Source: Hyperoodon ampullatus (lineage: Eukaryota; Chordata; Mammalia; Artiodactyla; Ziphiidae). Taken from it: a DNA stretch of 64,000 bases. The stretch is taken from contig OX457070.1 in NCBI GenBank assembly GCA_949752795.1, positions 29,249,088 through 29,313,087 of the forward strand, written 5' to 3'. Shown piece after piece: positions 22,278 through 33,132 of the stretch. Within the stretch, counting starts at the first letter, position 1. Every line of letters starts with the position of its first letter. The translations under genes were made by a program, and so were the position numbers. The notes below the pieces were generated by a model, which saw nothing but the letters and a program-made list of their open reading frames with translations, was not told where the DNA came from and searched no databases.

Positions 22278-22497
22278 CCTGGAGCTATGGTTTTGAAGCT
22301 TTAATACATCAGAATTACCCATGGGGGCAAGTATTGAGGGGCTGGCTACTTATTTAAAATGCAGATTCCTGGTCTTTACTCCTGCTCTCCTGACTGAGTG
22401 GGTATGGGTGGTAACCAGGAATCTGCACTTTGATTGGCCTCCAGGTGACTCTCACACCAGTCATCATCTGCAGACCATATTTGAAGAAACTCTGACT
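22278..22497 (+). mobile_element. MER5A-like hAT-Charlie transposon, degraded
   Basis: 'acatcagaattacccatggg', 'tttaaaatgcagattcctgg' and 'aggaatctgcactttgattg' followed by 'cagaccatatttgaagaaac' track the MER5A consensus from end to end, with heavy divergence. Confidence 0.72.
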
Positions 22498-22548
22498 TAG
22501 AGGACTGTGTTGACCCCCTACTCCCCTAGAGGGGAAGGAAAGGGTTTT

Positions 22549-22858
22549 TTTTTTAAAAATAATTTATTTATTTTTGGCTGCGTTGGGTTTTCGTTGGTGT
22601 GCACGGGCTTTCTCTAGTTGCGGTGAGTGGGAGCTACCCTTCATTGCAGTGCGCATGCTTATTGTGGTGGTTTCTCTTGTTGTGGAGCACGGGCTCTAGG
22701 CTCACGGGCTTCACTAGTTGTGGCACGCGGGCTCAGTGGTCGTGGCACAGGGGCTTAGTTGCTCCGCGGCATGTGGGATCTGCCCGGACCAGGGCTTGAA
22801 CCCGTGTCTCCTGCACTGGCAGGCAGATTCTTAACCACTGCGCCACCAGGGAAGCCCC
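22549..22858 (-). mobile_element. CHR-2-type SINE
   Basis: 'tttttggctgcgttgggttt', 'gttgcggtgagtgggagcta', 'ctccgcggcatgtgggatct' and 'ccaccagggaagcccc'. TSD aaggaaagggtttt at 22535-22548 and aaggaaagtgtttt at 22859-22872. Confidence 0.95.
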
Positions 22859-22872
22859 AAGGAAAGTGTTTT

Positions 22873-23280
22873 GAACCCTTTACTTGGATCCTAAGGTCGC
22901 AGGAACCTTAATCTGTCACCTGTCTTTCAGTGGGGACAGTGGATAACTGTCCCTATATACTGACACCTCATCTTCTCGTTGCCATAGTAGGCAAAGATCC
23001 CAGATGAGGTAGAGGGCCTTAATGATTCCCCCTGGCAGGTCAGGACTTCTGGAGTATACTGCGGACTTTGACTTTGGACTCAGAAAGCAGGCTAGAACAC
23101 AGACTTTGAAGGCTGCCAATTGCACTTCAGATTTGCCTCTGGGATGCCTCTTTTTCTGTACACAGTGACCCTGCCCTAAAGTAGGCTGTCTTTTGGTCTC
23201 CAAGCTGTCGTCACTCCCTATTGCAGCTGTCCTCTAAACAACTTCCACTATCCTTCTATAAAACAACTCAGCCTTGTCTC
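22873..23280. other. Unique DNA
   Basis: No repeat or coding similarity recognised. Confidence 0.45.
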
Positions 23281-23284
23281 TCTC

Positions 23285-24040
23285 CTTTCCACATCCTCTC
23301 TTGTATTCCTGTTACCTATACAATCAAGTCCAAATGTCTCAGGTTGGAATAAACAGTCTTGCACAATTTGGCCCAAATTGTGGCCTACAAGGCCTAGCAA
23401 GATCTGGCCCCTGCTGTATTTTTTTTTTTTTTTTTTTTTTTTTTGTGGTACGCGGGCCTCTCACTGTTGTGGCCTCTCCCGCTGTGGAGCACAGGCTCCA
23501 GACGCGCAGGCTCAGCGGCCATGGCTCACGAGCCTAGCCGCTCCGCGGCATGTGGGATCTTCCCGGACCGGGGCACGAACCCGCGTCCCCTGCATCGGCA
23601 GGTGGACTCTCAACCACTGCGCCACCAGGGAAGCCCCCCTGCCTGTATTTTAAGTCTCATTTCAAGCCCCTCTCCTCCTTACCTCCTGCATGCACCCTCA
23701 CCTGCTTGCAGTTCTTTCAGTTCTCTGGCTTCATGGACTTGGCCTAGAATACTCTCTACCCTGCTCTTCGCTTCATTAATTATCACTTGCCTTTAAGTTT
23801 CAGTTGAGCATTATCTTGTTTTGGAGGTCTTTTCTGGCCTCTCCATACAAAGCAACACCATATTATTATCTTAGCACCTGTTTGTTTCCATTAGACCACT
23901 TAATGCTTTTTACTGGTTTATCTTTCCCTCTTACTAGATTATAAGCTCCATGAGGGCAGGGACCTTCTTGCTCATGGTTTTGTCTTCAGTGCCTAGTGAG
24001 TGCATAGAGGTACTCAATAAGGATTTGTTGACTAAATTGC
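23285..24040 (+). repeat. L2 LINE 3' region with nested SINE
   Basis: 'caatcaagtccaaatgtctc', 'tggcctacaaggcctagcaa' and 'gatctggcccctgctgta' are interrupted by the SINE at 23422-23636. It resumes with 'tccttacctcctgcatgcac' and ends through 'tataagctccatgagggcag' and 'gtactcaataaggatttgtt'. Confidence 0.8.
23422..23636 (-). mobile_element. CHR SINE, short cetacean form
   Basis: Poly(T), 'gtggtacgcgggcctctcac', 'cggaccggggcacgaacccg', 'ccaccagggaagccc'. TSD ccctgctgtattt (about 23408) and ccctgcctgtattt (about 23637). It is clean and looks young. Confidence 0.94.
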
Positions 24041-24249
24041 CTTTCACCTTCTTGTCAGTAAGTGTGTTGGTGCTTTGTGGCTCTGCAGAACTCTCACCCT
24101 TTGTGCATGTGTTACTTCTGCCAGAGCACCCTTTCTCTCATTGACTGGTCAGATTCCTTCTTGTCCTTTACCACGTCTCTAAGCAATTCTTTGACTTCCC
24201 CAGGCAGTGCTAGTTCAATAGAGATAGCACTTTGGTCCTCTTGAATGTA

Positions 24250-24430
24250 CTTTTCACCCTGTGTGGCGATCTTCCCTATGCAAGAGATAGATGGTATTGC
24301 CCTTGGTGTACAGATGACAAGCCAGAGGCTCTGGGAGATGGATTAACTTGGAAATGGCAGAAATGGGATTCAAACCCTGATTCACGGGGTCTGTAGAGCC
24401 CTCACTCATTCTATTTCACTGTGCTTTCTC
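24250..24430 (-). repeat. MIR SINE, antisense
   Basis: 'acagatgacaagccagaggc', 'gaaatgggattcaaaccctg' and 'actcattctatttcactgtg' follow antisense MIR. Confidence 0.72.
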
Positions 24431-24481
24431 TAAAAGAAACCAAATAGCAGACCCAGAGACATTGGGTGAAAGAGGTGTTTT

Positions 24482-24706
24482 TTATTTTTTATTTTATCAT
24501 TTTTTTTGTGTGTGTGGTACACGGGCCTCTCACTTTTGTGGCCTCTCCCGTTGCGGAGCACAGGCTCCAGACGTGCAGGCTCAGCGGCCATGGCTCACGG
24601 GCCCAGCCGCTCCGTGGCATGTGGGATCTTCCCGGACCAGGGCACAAACCCGCGTCCCCCTGCATCGGCAGGTGGACTCTCAACCACTGCGCCACCAGGG
24701 AAGCCC
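24482..24706 (-). mobile_element. CHR SINE, short cetacean form
   Basis: T-rich tail with a short TG run, 'gtggtacacgggcctctcac', 'ccaccagggaagccc'. TSD gaaagaggtgtttt at 24468-24481 and 24707-24720. Confidence 0.94.
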
Positions 24707-24745
24707 GAAAGAGGTGTTTTCTTTTTTTAATTTCTTAAATAATGG

Positions 24746-24747
<2 letters not shown>

Positions 24748-24787
<40 letters not shown>
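24748..24787. repeat. (GT)n microsatellite, about 20 units
   Basis: An uninterrupted GT dinucleotide run of 40 bp. The antisense open frame rich in Thr-His here is an artefact of this repeat. Confidence 0.97.
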
Positions 24788-24789
<2 letters not shown>

Positions 24790-24827
24790 TTTTAATTTTC
24801 TCAGAGTTAAACACAGTAAAGGGTAGA

Positions 24828-25128
24828 CAGTAGTTCCTCCTTATCTGAGGTTTTGCTTTCCATAGTTTCAATTACTTGAGGTCTGAAAATATTAAATGGA
24901 AAATTCCAGGAATAAACAATTCATAAGTTTTAAGTTGCACACTGTTCTGAGCAGTGTGATGGAATCTTGTGCCATCCTGCTCCTTCCCATCCAGGACGTG
25001 AATCATCCTTTGTTCAGCATACCCATGCTGTGTATGCTATAGGAAAAAACAGTATATATAGGGTTTAGTACTATATCCATGGTTCCAGGATTTGGAACGT
25101 ATCCCACATGGATAAGGGAGGACGGCTG
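24828..25128 (+). mobile_element. Tigger-type (Tc1/mariner) non-autonomous DNA transposon
   Basis: The ends are inverted repeats: 'cagtagttcctccttatctg' at the left and 'ggataagggaggacggctg' at the right, followed by TA. Internal sequence ('gaaaatattaaatggaaaat', 'aataaacaattcataagttt', 'ggacgtgaatcatcc') belongs to a Tigger-related element deleted for its transposase. The left TA is not preserved. The exact subfamily is not assigned. Confidence 0.82.
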
Positions 25129-25134
25129 TACTCT

Positions 25135-25400
25135 TGACAAACCATTTATAAGGATGATGGAGTAAAGGGTGACCATAATATTCAGAGGATGGTGTGTATT
25201 TCATGTGTTCCCTTGATTATACTGTTGGTGACTCCTTGTGACAATGACAAGTCAACATACAACCTAGTAGAAATGAGCCAAGGCAAAACACTATTAAATT
25301 CAAACTAAAGCAAATGTCAATCATCATTTATAGTTGCTTGGAGGTATTATGAAGAGTGAAATCTGAACATTTTTGTTGAGGGGGAAAAATGTGCAAAATC
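25135..25400. other. Unique DNA
   Basis: No repeat or gene recognised. Confidence 0.4.
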
Positions 25401-25404
25401 AGTG

Positions 25405-25690
25405 CAAAGCCTTTAACGCGTTTTGCTTAAAAATACATCTTACTATATTGATAAGGGACTAGTTGAGTAAATTATGGTGGATAGCATCATATTAATACAG
25501 CAGTTAAAAAGAATGAGACAGGTACACCCAACCTCACACACGCACACTCACACAGTGATATGGAACAATCTCTAAGATCTACTGTTAAGAGAAAACTAAA
25601 GCAAGCAAAATAGAGTTTGTGGCATGCTAGTATTAGTATTTGAATGAAAAAAGGGGAGGACTCTATATACTTGTTATACCCAGACTACCC
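25405..25690 (+). repeat. Old L1 (L1M-type) fragment, sense
   Basis: 'gggactagttgagtaaatta', 'agcagttaaaaagaatgaga' and 'gatatggaacaatctctaag' follow the ORF2 C-terminal/3' UTR end of old L1s in sense orientation. Confidence 0.75.
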
Positions 25691-25744
25691 CTGGAGGTTT
25701 GGTTTTTTTTTTTTTTTTTTTGATATCTTTTTGTGTTGCTGAAA

Positions 25745-26205
25745 TTTTTTTTTAACCCATGTGTGCATTGCTTTTTAAAAAAATTGTGATAAAAAACACA
25801 TAAAATTTACTGTCTTAACCATTTTTAGGTTCACAGTTCAGTAGTGTTAAGTATATTCATATTGTTTTCCAACAGATCACCAGAGCTTTTTCATCTTGGA
25901 CAGCTGAAACTCTTATACTCATTAAACAACAATTCCTCATTTTTCCTCCCCATTTGCCCCTGGTAACCACCCTTCTACTTTCTGTTTCTAGGAATTTGAC
26001 TGTTTTAGATACCTCATATAAGTAGAATCATATACTATTTGTCTTCTTGTGTCTAGCTTATTTCACTTAGCAGAAAGTCCTTGAGGGTCTTGTATGTTGT
26101 ACCATGTGATAGGACTTTCTCCTCTTTTAGGCTAAATAGTATTTCACTTTTTGTTTGTACCACATTTTGTTTATATCTGTTCATCTCTCAATATATTGCC
26201 TTTTA
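25745..26205 (-). repeat. Old L1 (L1M-type) 3' fragment, antisense
   Basis: 'gtcttaaccatttttaggtt', 'tggtaaccacccttctactt' and 'gcttatttcacttagcagaa' follow the antisense L1 3' UTR and ORF2 end. It meets the sense L1 fragment tail to tail. Confidence 0.78.
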
Positions 26206-26550
26206 TAATCGTTTTAAAAAAGTACTTTGCTTTACCCTGTGAACCTGAAAAGTTGAATGTAAACGTTGTGTGTATATGGGGCAACAGGAACATGGGTTGG
26301 GAGCAGGTTAAATGGTATCTCCCTAAAATTTACAGCAAAGAGATCGTTTTTTTTCTAGTGAATGATTCCCAACTTTATGTATTGGATTTTTGTATTTGAC
26401 ATTTTTCTTGAAGTGAAACACATTTCTACTAAGAATAGAACAAAAAAAGGGGAGATTGTGTTGAAATTGAAGATACCTATGTGTACCGTGTGTCTAACAT
26501 CATTTATCCCTCCATTTGTGTTACTAGCACCACTCTTGCACTAGAAATCT
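26206..26550. other. Unique DNA
   Basis: No repeat or gene recognised. Confidence 0.4.
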
Positions 26551-26562
26551 TAGAGCCCCTCC

Positions 26563-26829
26563 ACCTTTATTGAAGTATAGTTGATTTACAATATTATATT
26601 TCAGGTGTATAGCAAAGTGATTCAGTATTTTTGCAGATTATGCTCCATTGTAAGATAGCCATTGTAAGATAATGGCTATAATTCACTGTGCTATGCAATG
26701 TATCCTTGTTGCTTATCTATTTTATACATGATAGTTTGTATCTGTAATCCCTAATTTGTCCCTCTCCTCTTTGGTAATCACTAGTTTGTCTTCTGTATCT
26801 GTGAGTCTGTTTCAGTTTTACATATACAT
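26563..26829 (-). mobile_element. L1 3' UTR fragment, antisense
   Basis: 'tatagttgatttacaatatt', 'tatagcaaagtgattcagta' and 'ttgtatctgtaatccctaat' match the L1 3' UTR seen at 3548 and 12495. A local duplication ('ccattgtaagata' twice at about 26646-26676) lies inside. TSD-like tagagcccctcc (26551) and tagagtccccct (26830). Confidence 0.85.
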
Positions 26830-26849
26830 TAGAGTCCCCCTTTTCAATA

Positions 26850-26970
26850 ACATGTTTCCTGTGTGTTGATTTTGTCTTCCTAAACAGAGTAAATTCTTGA
26901 GGGCAGGAGGCATGTCTTATGATTATATCCTATAGTGATAAGCATAATAGAAGTTGCTCAATAACTACAT
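26850..26970 (+). repeat. L2 LINE 3' tail fragment
   Basis: 'aaattcttgagggcaggagg' and 'agaagttgctcaataactac' recall the L2 3' end. Confidence 0.5.
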
Positions 26971-27116
26971 ATTCAAGAAAGACAAGAGAGAAATGGATAA
27001 AGAGAGAAAGAGACTTCTCTGCCGAAGAGATGATTGCTTTGGTTTTTCTCTGATTCACCTTGTACTCTTCCCTAGTGAAGAATTTCTTCCACTTGCAGAC
27101 TAAGGGCATTGGAAGA

Positions 27117-27118
<2 letters not shown>

Positions 27119-27172
<54 letters not shown>
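27119..27172. repeat. (GT)n microsatellite, about 26 units
   Basis: An uninterrupted GT run of about 53 bp, and so probably variable between individuals. Confidence 0.97.
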
Positions 27173-27173
<1 letters not shown>

Positions 27174-27179
27174 TGTTCC

Positions 27180-28555
27180 CTGCTGAAGGCCCAGGAGAGA
27201 AAGCAGAAGCTGGAATGGGGCCTTGAGGCTGTGGCCTGATAGTATGCAGTGAGACTTCTGTGTTGTAGCCTCAAGGGAAGTCTTAGATTTCTACCCTCTA
27301 CCTAATTTCAAGCTTGGATATTCAGCTGTCAGCAGGGCAGCTGGACCTATATGTGCCTTAGGTGTCTTAAATTCAGTAGCACATTTTAGGAATGTTTGAT
27401 AAAAGTAATTTGTCAATTTTGGTGTAAGTATATGAAAGCACTTAACACAAGGCCTGGCATATAGTAGGTATCCAAGAGGTGACAGAGAGTGTTTGAGAAA
27501 TATTTTGAAACAGTCAGATCTTTCCCTAGGTCCCCTACCTCTATTTGTGTGCCTCCACTGCTACCCTCAGGCTAAAGAAATAGGGAATAGCAACATGGAT
27601 TCCACCTTTATGAAGTTGCCAATTTCTTGTGTGTGGCTTTATGCTCAAGCAAGAAGTGTGTTCTGCTCCCACATATTTGAGAGCAAATATATCTGGATCT
27701 AGGGATATACTCGAGACTGCGTCGCAGCTGAAAATGTTCCAGTGTACACTAGCATGGCTTGTCACTTTGGGCAACTTTCTTGGTAGGGACCTAGCCTGAG
27801 AATCTTAGTGGGGAAATCTGAATCTCTAGGGTAGTCATGGTATAGCCAGGACAGCTTGTTGGGTGCAGGCATGGAGGAAGGGATAAGGTAAGGGTCAAAA
27901 AGGGCTCAGCTCTGTGTCATTTTCTGCTCAAAGGAAGATGTAGGCACTCATGTACCAGGGGTAGTGTTCTGGCCTGCTGTGGCTTGTCACCTCCTTGTGA
28001 ATGAGCAGTCTTGCTCCTGGCTGCCCTGTAAGGCATTTGGGGTTTAGTAGGAGATATAATAGGGAATCTAAATCAGATAGCCTTGCTTCAAATCTTACAG
28101 ATCTGCACGGAGGAAATATGCCTCCCAGGATGTTTCCCATGTGCTGCAATAAGAGGAATCCCATCCAGATCTGTGGGTGTGTCCCTCCATCCATCTTATG
28201 TCCACTCAGCTTATCTTGATCTTAAGCTTTTATCCCTTTCACCCTGTCACTGTCCTGGCTTCTGGGAAGAGCAGGGAAAAGGGTGAGGGAGGATGGGCAG
28301 AATTAAAGAACTTGTGGCGTATGTGGATTTGCTGTCGTTAAATCCTTTTTGGAACAAAGTGTAGATGTGGAGAGGAGGATGAGTGAGCAGGTAGGAGAAC
28401 AAACACGTGCTGCCTGTACCACTTATCTGGCACTCAGCCTGGACCCTTGCTTGGTATTATCAGTCTCTTTCTGTGTTGTTTCTCTTTCCCATGTAAAGCA
28501 TAAGCATGTATACACATGTAATTTCATATCAATGGACCCATAACTTAATACTGGT
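27180..28555. other. Mostly unique DNA
   Basis: No gene seen. A short MIR-like 3' piece ('caaggcctggcatatagtag') lies at about 27420-27480. Confidence 0.45.
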
Positions 28556-28559
28556 TTTT

Positions 28560-28881
28560 TAAAATAAATTTATTTATTTTATTTTTATTTATTTTTGGCT
28601 GCGTTGGGTCTTTGTTGCTGCGCTCGGGCTTTCTCTAGTTGCGGTGAGCGGGGGCTACTGTTTGTTGTGGTGTGTGGGCTTCTCATTGCAGTGGCTCCTC
28701 TTGTTGCGAAGCACGGGCTCTAGGAGTGCAGGCTTCAGTAGTTATGGCGTGCAGGCTCAGTAGTTGTGGTGCACGGGCTTAGTTGCTCCGCGGCATGTGG
28801 GATCTTCCCAGGCCAGGGCTCGAACCTGTGTCCCCTGCATTAGCAGGCAGATTCTTAACTGCTGTGCCACCAGGGAAGCCC
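28560..28881 (-). mobile_element. CHR-2-type SINE, full length
   Basis: AT-rich tail (TTTA)n, 'tttggctgcgttgggtcttt', 'gttgctccgcggcatgtggg', 'ccagggctcgaacctgtgtc', 'ccaccagggaagccc'. TSD is uncertain ('ctggttttt' and 'ctgtttttt'). Confidence 0.94.
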
Positions 28882-28914
28882 TGTTTTTTTTCTTTAATAC
28901 TGTTTTGTTTTCTT

Positions 28915-29095
28915 TTTTCACCTTTTTTCCCAGCTTCATTGAGATATAATTGATGTGTAACATTGTGTAAGTTTAAGGTGTACAGTGTGATGATTTGATA
29001 CATATATATATTGTTAACTGATTACCACAATGTGGTTAACACATCCATTACCTCACATAGTTACCTATTTTTTGTGTGTAGTGAGAATCCTTTTT
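28915..29095 (-). mobile_element. L1 3' UTR fragment, antisense
   Basis: 'gcttcattgagatataattg', 'gtgtacagtgtgatgatttg' and 'cacatccattacctcacata' are the antisense 3' UTR of a mid-age L1 (L1MA/MB-like). Confidence 0.82.
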
Positions 29096-29209
29096 CATTG
29101 GATTATGTGTTATAGACATCTTTTCAGTAAATACAGAATTAATGGCTGAATTATACTTCCATGTATGGATATACCATAATGCATTTTATTCTCTTAGTAT
29201 ATAATCTAT

Positions 29210-29508
29210 TTATCTCATCTCTAATCAATGGTGCCTTCCCCGACCCTCTTACTTAAAGTTGTGACAACCTTCCTTTCCTATCTTCCTTCTCTCCTTTACT
29301 TTTCTTTATAGCATTTAGCCCCACATGCCATACTACATATTTTTCTTATTTGTTTATTGCCTAACACACTTCATTAGAATGTAGGCTCCATGAAAATAGG
29401 GCTTTTTTTTTTTTTTTTTTTTTACTCTGCTTCTCTGTAACTAGAGCTTAGTACCAGTTCCTGGTACATAGGTGGTGCTCAATAAATATTTGTTGAATGA
29501 ATGAATTC
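29210..29508 (+). repeat. L2 LINE 3' end with expanded poly(T)
   Basis: 'gcctaacacacttcattaga', 'atgtaggctccatgaaaata' and 'ggtgctcaataaatatttgt' followed by 'tgaatgaatg' is a textbook L2 3' end. A 22-T run at about 29403-29424 interrupts it. Confidence 0.85.
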
Positions 29509-29509
29509 G

Positions 29510-30595
29510 TTGGATTTTTGGTGTGCCTGTTGGGGTTTTTATTTGTAACATATTTGTTATTATGTATATTCTATAGTAAATACCTTGGTAAATAATCTTT
29601 ATACAGTTGTCTATGTATCCCCTTAGGATAAGTTTCAAGAAATGGAATGGCTCAGATAAAGGATATGTGCACAGTTAGAATGTTGATTCATGAAGCCAAA
29701 CTACCCTTAAGAATGTTAACTTATACTAACAGTGCATGAGATTGCCTGTTTCTCCATATCATCAGTAACACTGGCTTGTGTGTTTTTTGTGTTCCTCATC
29801 TGACAGGTGAAACATTGTCTTGTCACTGTATAACATGGTAGTTGAGAATGTGACTCTGGAGCTAGCCTGATGGGACCTGAATTCTGACTCAGCCGCTTAC
29901 TATGTGACCTTGGGTACGTCATTTAACTTCTCTGTACCTCAGTTTCATCTTTGGTAAAGTAGGGATAATGATAGCACCTATTTCATGAGAAGTAAATCAG
30001 TTAATCCAAGTAAAATGCTTCGAATAGTAACTAAGACATGGCACTTAATTGTGATTTAATTTACATCATATTTAATAATTAAATATGATTTAATTTACAT
30101 TTCTTTGAATATTAAAGATTAAACATCTTTTCAAATGTATTTTGGACAGATGTATATATTTTTTGAATCACTTATTCATGTCATGTCCTTTGCACATTTT
30201 CCCAGTAATATTTTGTTAATAATTTGTAAGAGCTAAAGTGTTGACTGTTGTATATAGTGCAGAATTGTTCCCAGTTTGTCATTTGTTTTTCACCTTTGTT
30301 TATACAATTTTTTATCTATCTGCAAGTTTGACATTTTTAAGTAGTCAACATAATCTTTTCCGTTACAGTTTTTGCTACTAGTTCAATGTTTAGAAAAGGC
30401 ATGCTTCCCTACCTCAAAATTATAAAAATAGTTGCTCATTCTTGTTGAGTACTTTGCTTGGGTGTGTATTTTTAAATCTTTAAATTTAAATCTTTGATTC
30501 ATCTGGAATTTATTTTGATATGAAGATAGCAGTTGAAATCTGGTTTTCTTTTTAGTAGTGTCCCAAACCCCTTTATTGAAGGAGCAAGAGCAGGA
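29510..30595 (-). repeat. Old L1 (L1M-type) antisense with nested MIR
   Basis: Low-complexity antisense L1 ORF2 wording ('cagttgtctatgtatcccct', 'catttctttgaatattaaag', 'tttgcacattttcccagtaa', 'gattcatctggaatttattt', 'agtgtcccaaacccctttat') runs through this interval. A sense MIR interrupts it at about 29830-30050 ('ctcagccgcttactatgtga', 'tctctgtacctcagtttcat'). Confidence 0.65.
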
Positions 30596-30599
30596 GCCT

Positions 30600-31175
30600 T
30601 TAATCTATTCTCCCCTCCCCCAATTTGAAAGTAAGCTATCCTAGCTATAGCAAGTAGCAAATCTCCATTTTAGAGAATGAATTTAATATTTGGACTCAGT
30701 CAGTAGTCATTCATTTGTTAAACTATGGGATGAATATGCTGTGTAAAGCAGTTTGGGATCAGAACTCACAGTTGATTCTAAGTGATGAGGCTGCTGGGCT
30801 CACTGGTGCAGCTTCTCTCCTGGCTCTGGAAGCTCCTCCTAAGTGGGTCCTAATTTGAGGACTTCTTTGATGGGGCTATTGTTAGTTTGGAATGATAAGT
30901 TCTCTGTTCAAAAAACAAATGATGTGACTGTAGCAGATACTTCCTCACTCCAGCCTAGGTGTATTGATAGGGTATTGGTAGAGGGGGTGTTGAATGGTAA
31001 TAAACCCATCGTGTTCTAGCTCTGTCCTCATCTTCTCTTTTTGGAACTCTAGTCCCACCCAGTTTTTTGCCTCTGACTCAAGATGGAGGGAGGATGATTC
31101 TTATACAGCAGAGCATCCACATATTTCATGGCAGCTACTGTCTGCCAGAGATAATGAAGAAAGGCAGCTAACTCA
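30600..31175. other. Unique DNA
   Basis: No repeat or gene recognised. Confidence 0.4.
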
Positions 31176-31179
31176 TACA

Positions 31180-31770
31180 TGGCATATATTATCTACCAGG
31201 AACTGTTCTAAGCATCTTACATATATAAACTCTTTATGTGGTAGGTGCTCTGTACTGGGTTGCATAGTGTCCCCCTAAAAATTCATACCCACCTAGGATC
31301 TATGAATGTGATCTTATTTGGAAATAAGGTCTTTGTAAGATATAATCAAGTTATGATGAAGTCATAACTTGATTGGGCCCTAATCCAATGCCTGGTGTTC
31401 TTATAAGAAGAGGGAGACACTCACAGAGGAAAGATGACCATGTAGAGATGGAGGCAGAGATAGGAGATATGCTGCCATATACAAAGAATGGCAGGGATTA
31501 CTGGCAACCACCAGAAGCTGGAAGAGGCAAGGAAGGGTTCTTTCCTAGAACTTTCAGAGGGAGCATAGCCCTGCTGACACCTTTATTTTGGAATTCTAGC
31601 TTCCAGAACTGTGAGAGAGTAAATTTCTGTTGTTTAAAGCCACCTAGTTGGTAGTATTTGCTACAGCAACCCTAGGAAACCAGTGCATGCTATTATTATC
31701 ATCTCTGTTTTCAGATAAGGAAACTGAGGCCCAGAGAGGTCAAATACTTGGAAATCTCTTTAGGCCACTG
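31180..31770 (-). repeat. MIR SINE split by an MLT1 LTR
   Basis: The antisense MIR first half (31180-31250: 'aactgttctaagcatcttac', 'atgtggtaggtgct') and second half (31687-31770: 'tgctattattatcatctctg', 'ggaaactgaggcccagagag') join cleanly when the LTR between them is removed. Confidence 0.8.
31251..31686 (+). mobile_element. MLT1 solo LTR (ERVL-MaLR endogenous retrovirus relic)
   Basis: Begins 'tgtactgggttgcatagtgt' and passes 'gatcttatttggaaataagg', 'ccagaagctggaagaggcaa' and 'ccttcagagg'-like wording. It ends 'aacccta' plus 'ggaaaccagtgca'. The order and about 436-bp length match an MLT1 LTR in sense orientation. The decayed polyadenylation region ('gagagtaaatttctgttg') is visible. It carries no internal viral genes. 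Flanking gtgct and atgct fit a diverged 5-bp TSD. Confidence 0.87.
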
Positions 31771-32375
31771 CTCTGCTGGCTGGGCACTCACTCTGAAGCT
31801 CTTGCTATTATTCTTATCAGCTCTTCACCTTTACCACAGCCTTCCCACTTCTGGTAGTGCTGAGGTTGAGCTGCTCAAATAGCTCCTTTCTCTAACACAG
31901 CAGGCTGCAGCATTTCCCCATCCTTGCCCACTTTACACCCTAAAGCAGAAATGCCCCTCAGGAGGCTTCTGGCTGTAGCCCGATCATTTCAGCAGGTCTC
32001 TTCCTGACCCCACCCCTCCAGGTGAAATCAGGCTTTTTTTTTTCATTCCCTTGTAATGTCAGAAGTGTCAGTGACAATTCAGGGGAGGGTCACCAAGTTT
32101 CTTCTGGCGACTGTTTTTATGCTTCCCATTTCTGGCCCACTATATGTCCTAGAATTCCTGTCAGTAGACAGCTCAAGTCTTGTTTTCCTTTGGAGATTTC
32201 AGGATCTCACACATAGCTCACATGGCACATATCACAGTTCATGGCTGTGAGCAGAGAAGGAACAGCTTCATGGTAGCACTGGCTGCGAGGGCCCTGGTCA
32301 CTTGTTCTTGATTAACTCAACCCACAGCAGTGGCTCTCTCCCCTGCCAAAAAGAATGGGAGGATAAGGGTATTAT
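31771..32375. other. Unique DNA
   Basis: No repeat or gene recognised. Confidence 0.4.
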
Positions 32376-32479
32376 TTGACCCAGCTCATCTCCCTGAACA
32401 GGCACCTTGTCTGCCATGGTCTCTTCTGCTGGCATCCCAGAAGAGGTTTCCTCCCTCTGCATTCCATTTCTGGCTAAAG

Positions 32480-32665
32480 AATCTTGCCTGTTTTCTAATA
32501 TAGACCTTTTGCTTTGCATCCTGATCTTATTCTCAACTCCTCTCACTAAACTGTAGCCCTGGGAACTCAGGAACCATATCTGTTTTGTTTGCTGCTGTAT
32601 CCCAGGACTGAGTAAAGACTTGGCACTTATTGGCCCCTGAAGAAATGTTTACTGAATGAAAAAAT
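32480..32665 (+). repeat. L2 LINE 3' tail
   Basis: 'ctgggaactcaggaaccata', 'tgctgtatcccaggactgag' and 'aaatgtttactgaatgaaaa' match the L2 3' end. Confidence 0.72.
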
Positions 32666-32749
32666 GAATATTGACCATGAAACTTTGGAATCCTGGTTTT
32701 TCTTGCTTCATGCTGAAGTCAAGGACCAGATTAAGAACTTTAGAGGCCT

Positions 32750-33115
32750 CGGGACTTCCCTGGTGGCACAGTGGTTAAGAGTCCGCCTGCCAATGGTGGG
32801 GACACAGGTTCGCGCCCTGATCCGGGAAGATCCCACATGCCGCGGAGCAACTAAGCCCGTGCGCCACAACTACTGAGCCTGCGCTCTAGAGCCCGCGAGC
32901 CACGGCTACTGAGCCCACTTGCCACAACTACTGAAGCCCGCGCGCCTAGAGCCTGTGCTCCACAACAAGAGAAGCCACCGGAATGAGAAGCCCACGCACC
33001 ACAACCAAGAGTATCTCTGGCTCGCCACAACTAGAGAAAGCCTGCGCACAGCAACGAAGACCCAACGCAGCCAAAAATAAATAATAAGTAAATAAATTTA
33101 TTAAAAAAAACAGAA
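32750..33115 (+). mobile_element. CHR-2-type SINE, full length, perfect TSD
   Basis: Head 'cgggacttccctggtggcac', A-box and B-box (ggttcgcgccc), repeated 'ctagagcccgcgagccac' units, 'gacccaacgcagccaaaaat' and A-rich tail. The 17-bp TSD aagaactttagaggcct is identical on both sides (32733-32749, 33116-33132), suggesting a fairly recent insertion. Confidence 0.96.
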
Positions 33116-33132
33116 AAGAACTTTAGAGGCCT

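Noticed and set aside
24680..24871. A minus-strand frame rich in Thr-His
   Set aside because: It is produced by translating the (GT)n microsatellite, as is the similar frame at 26930-27274.
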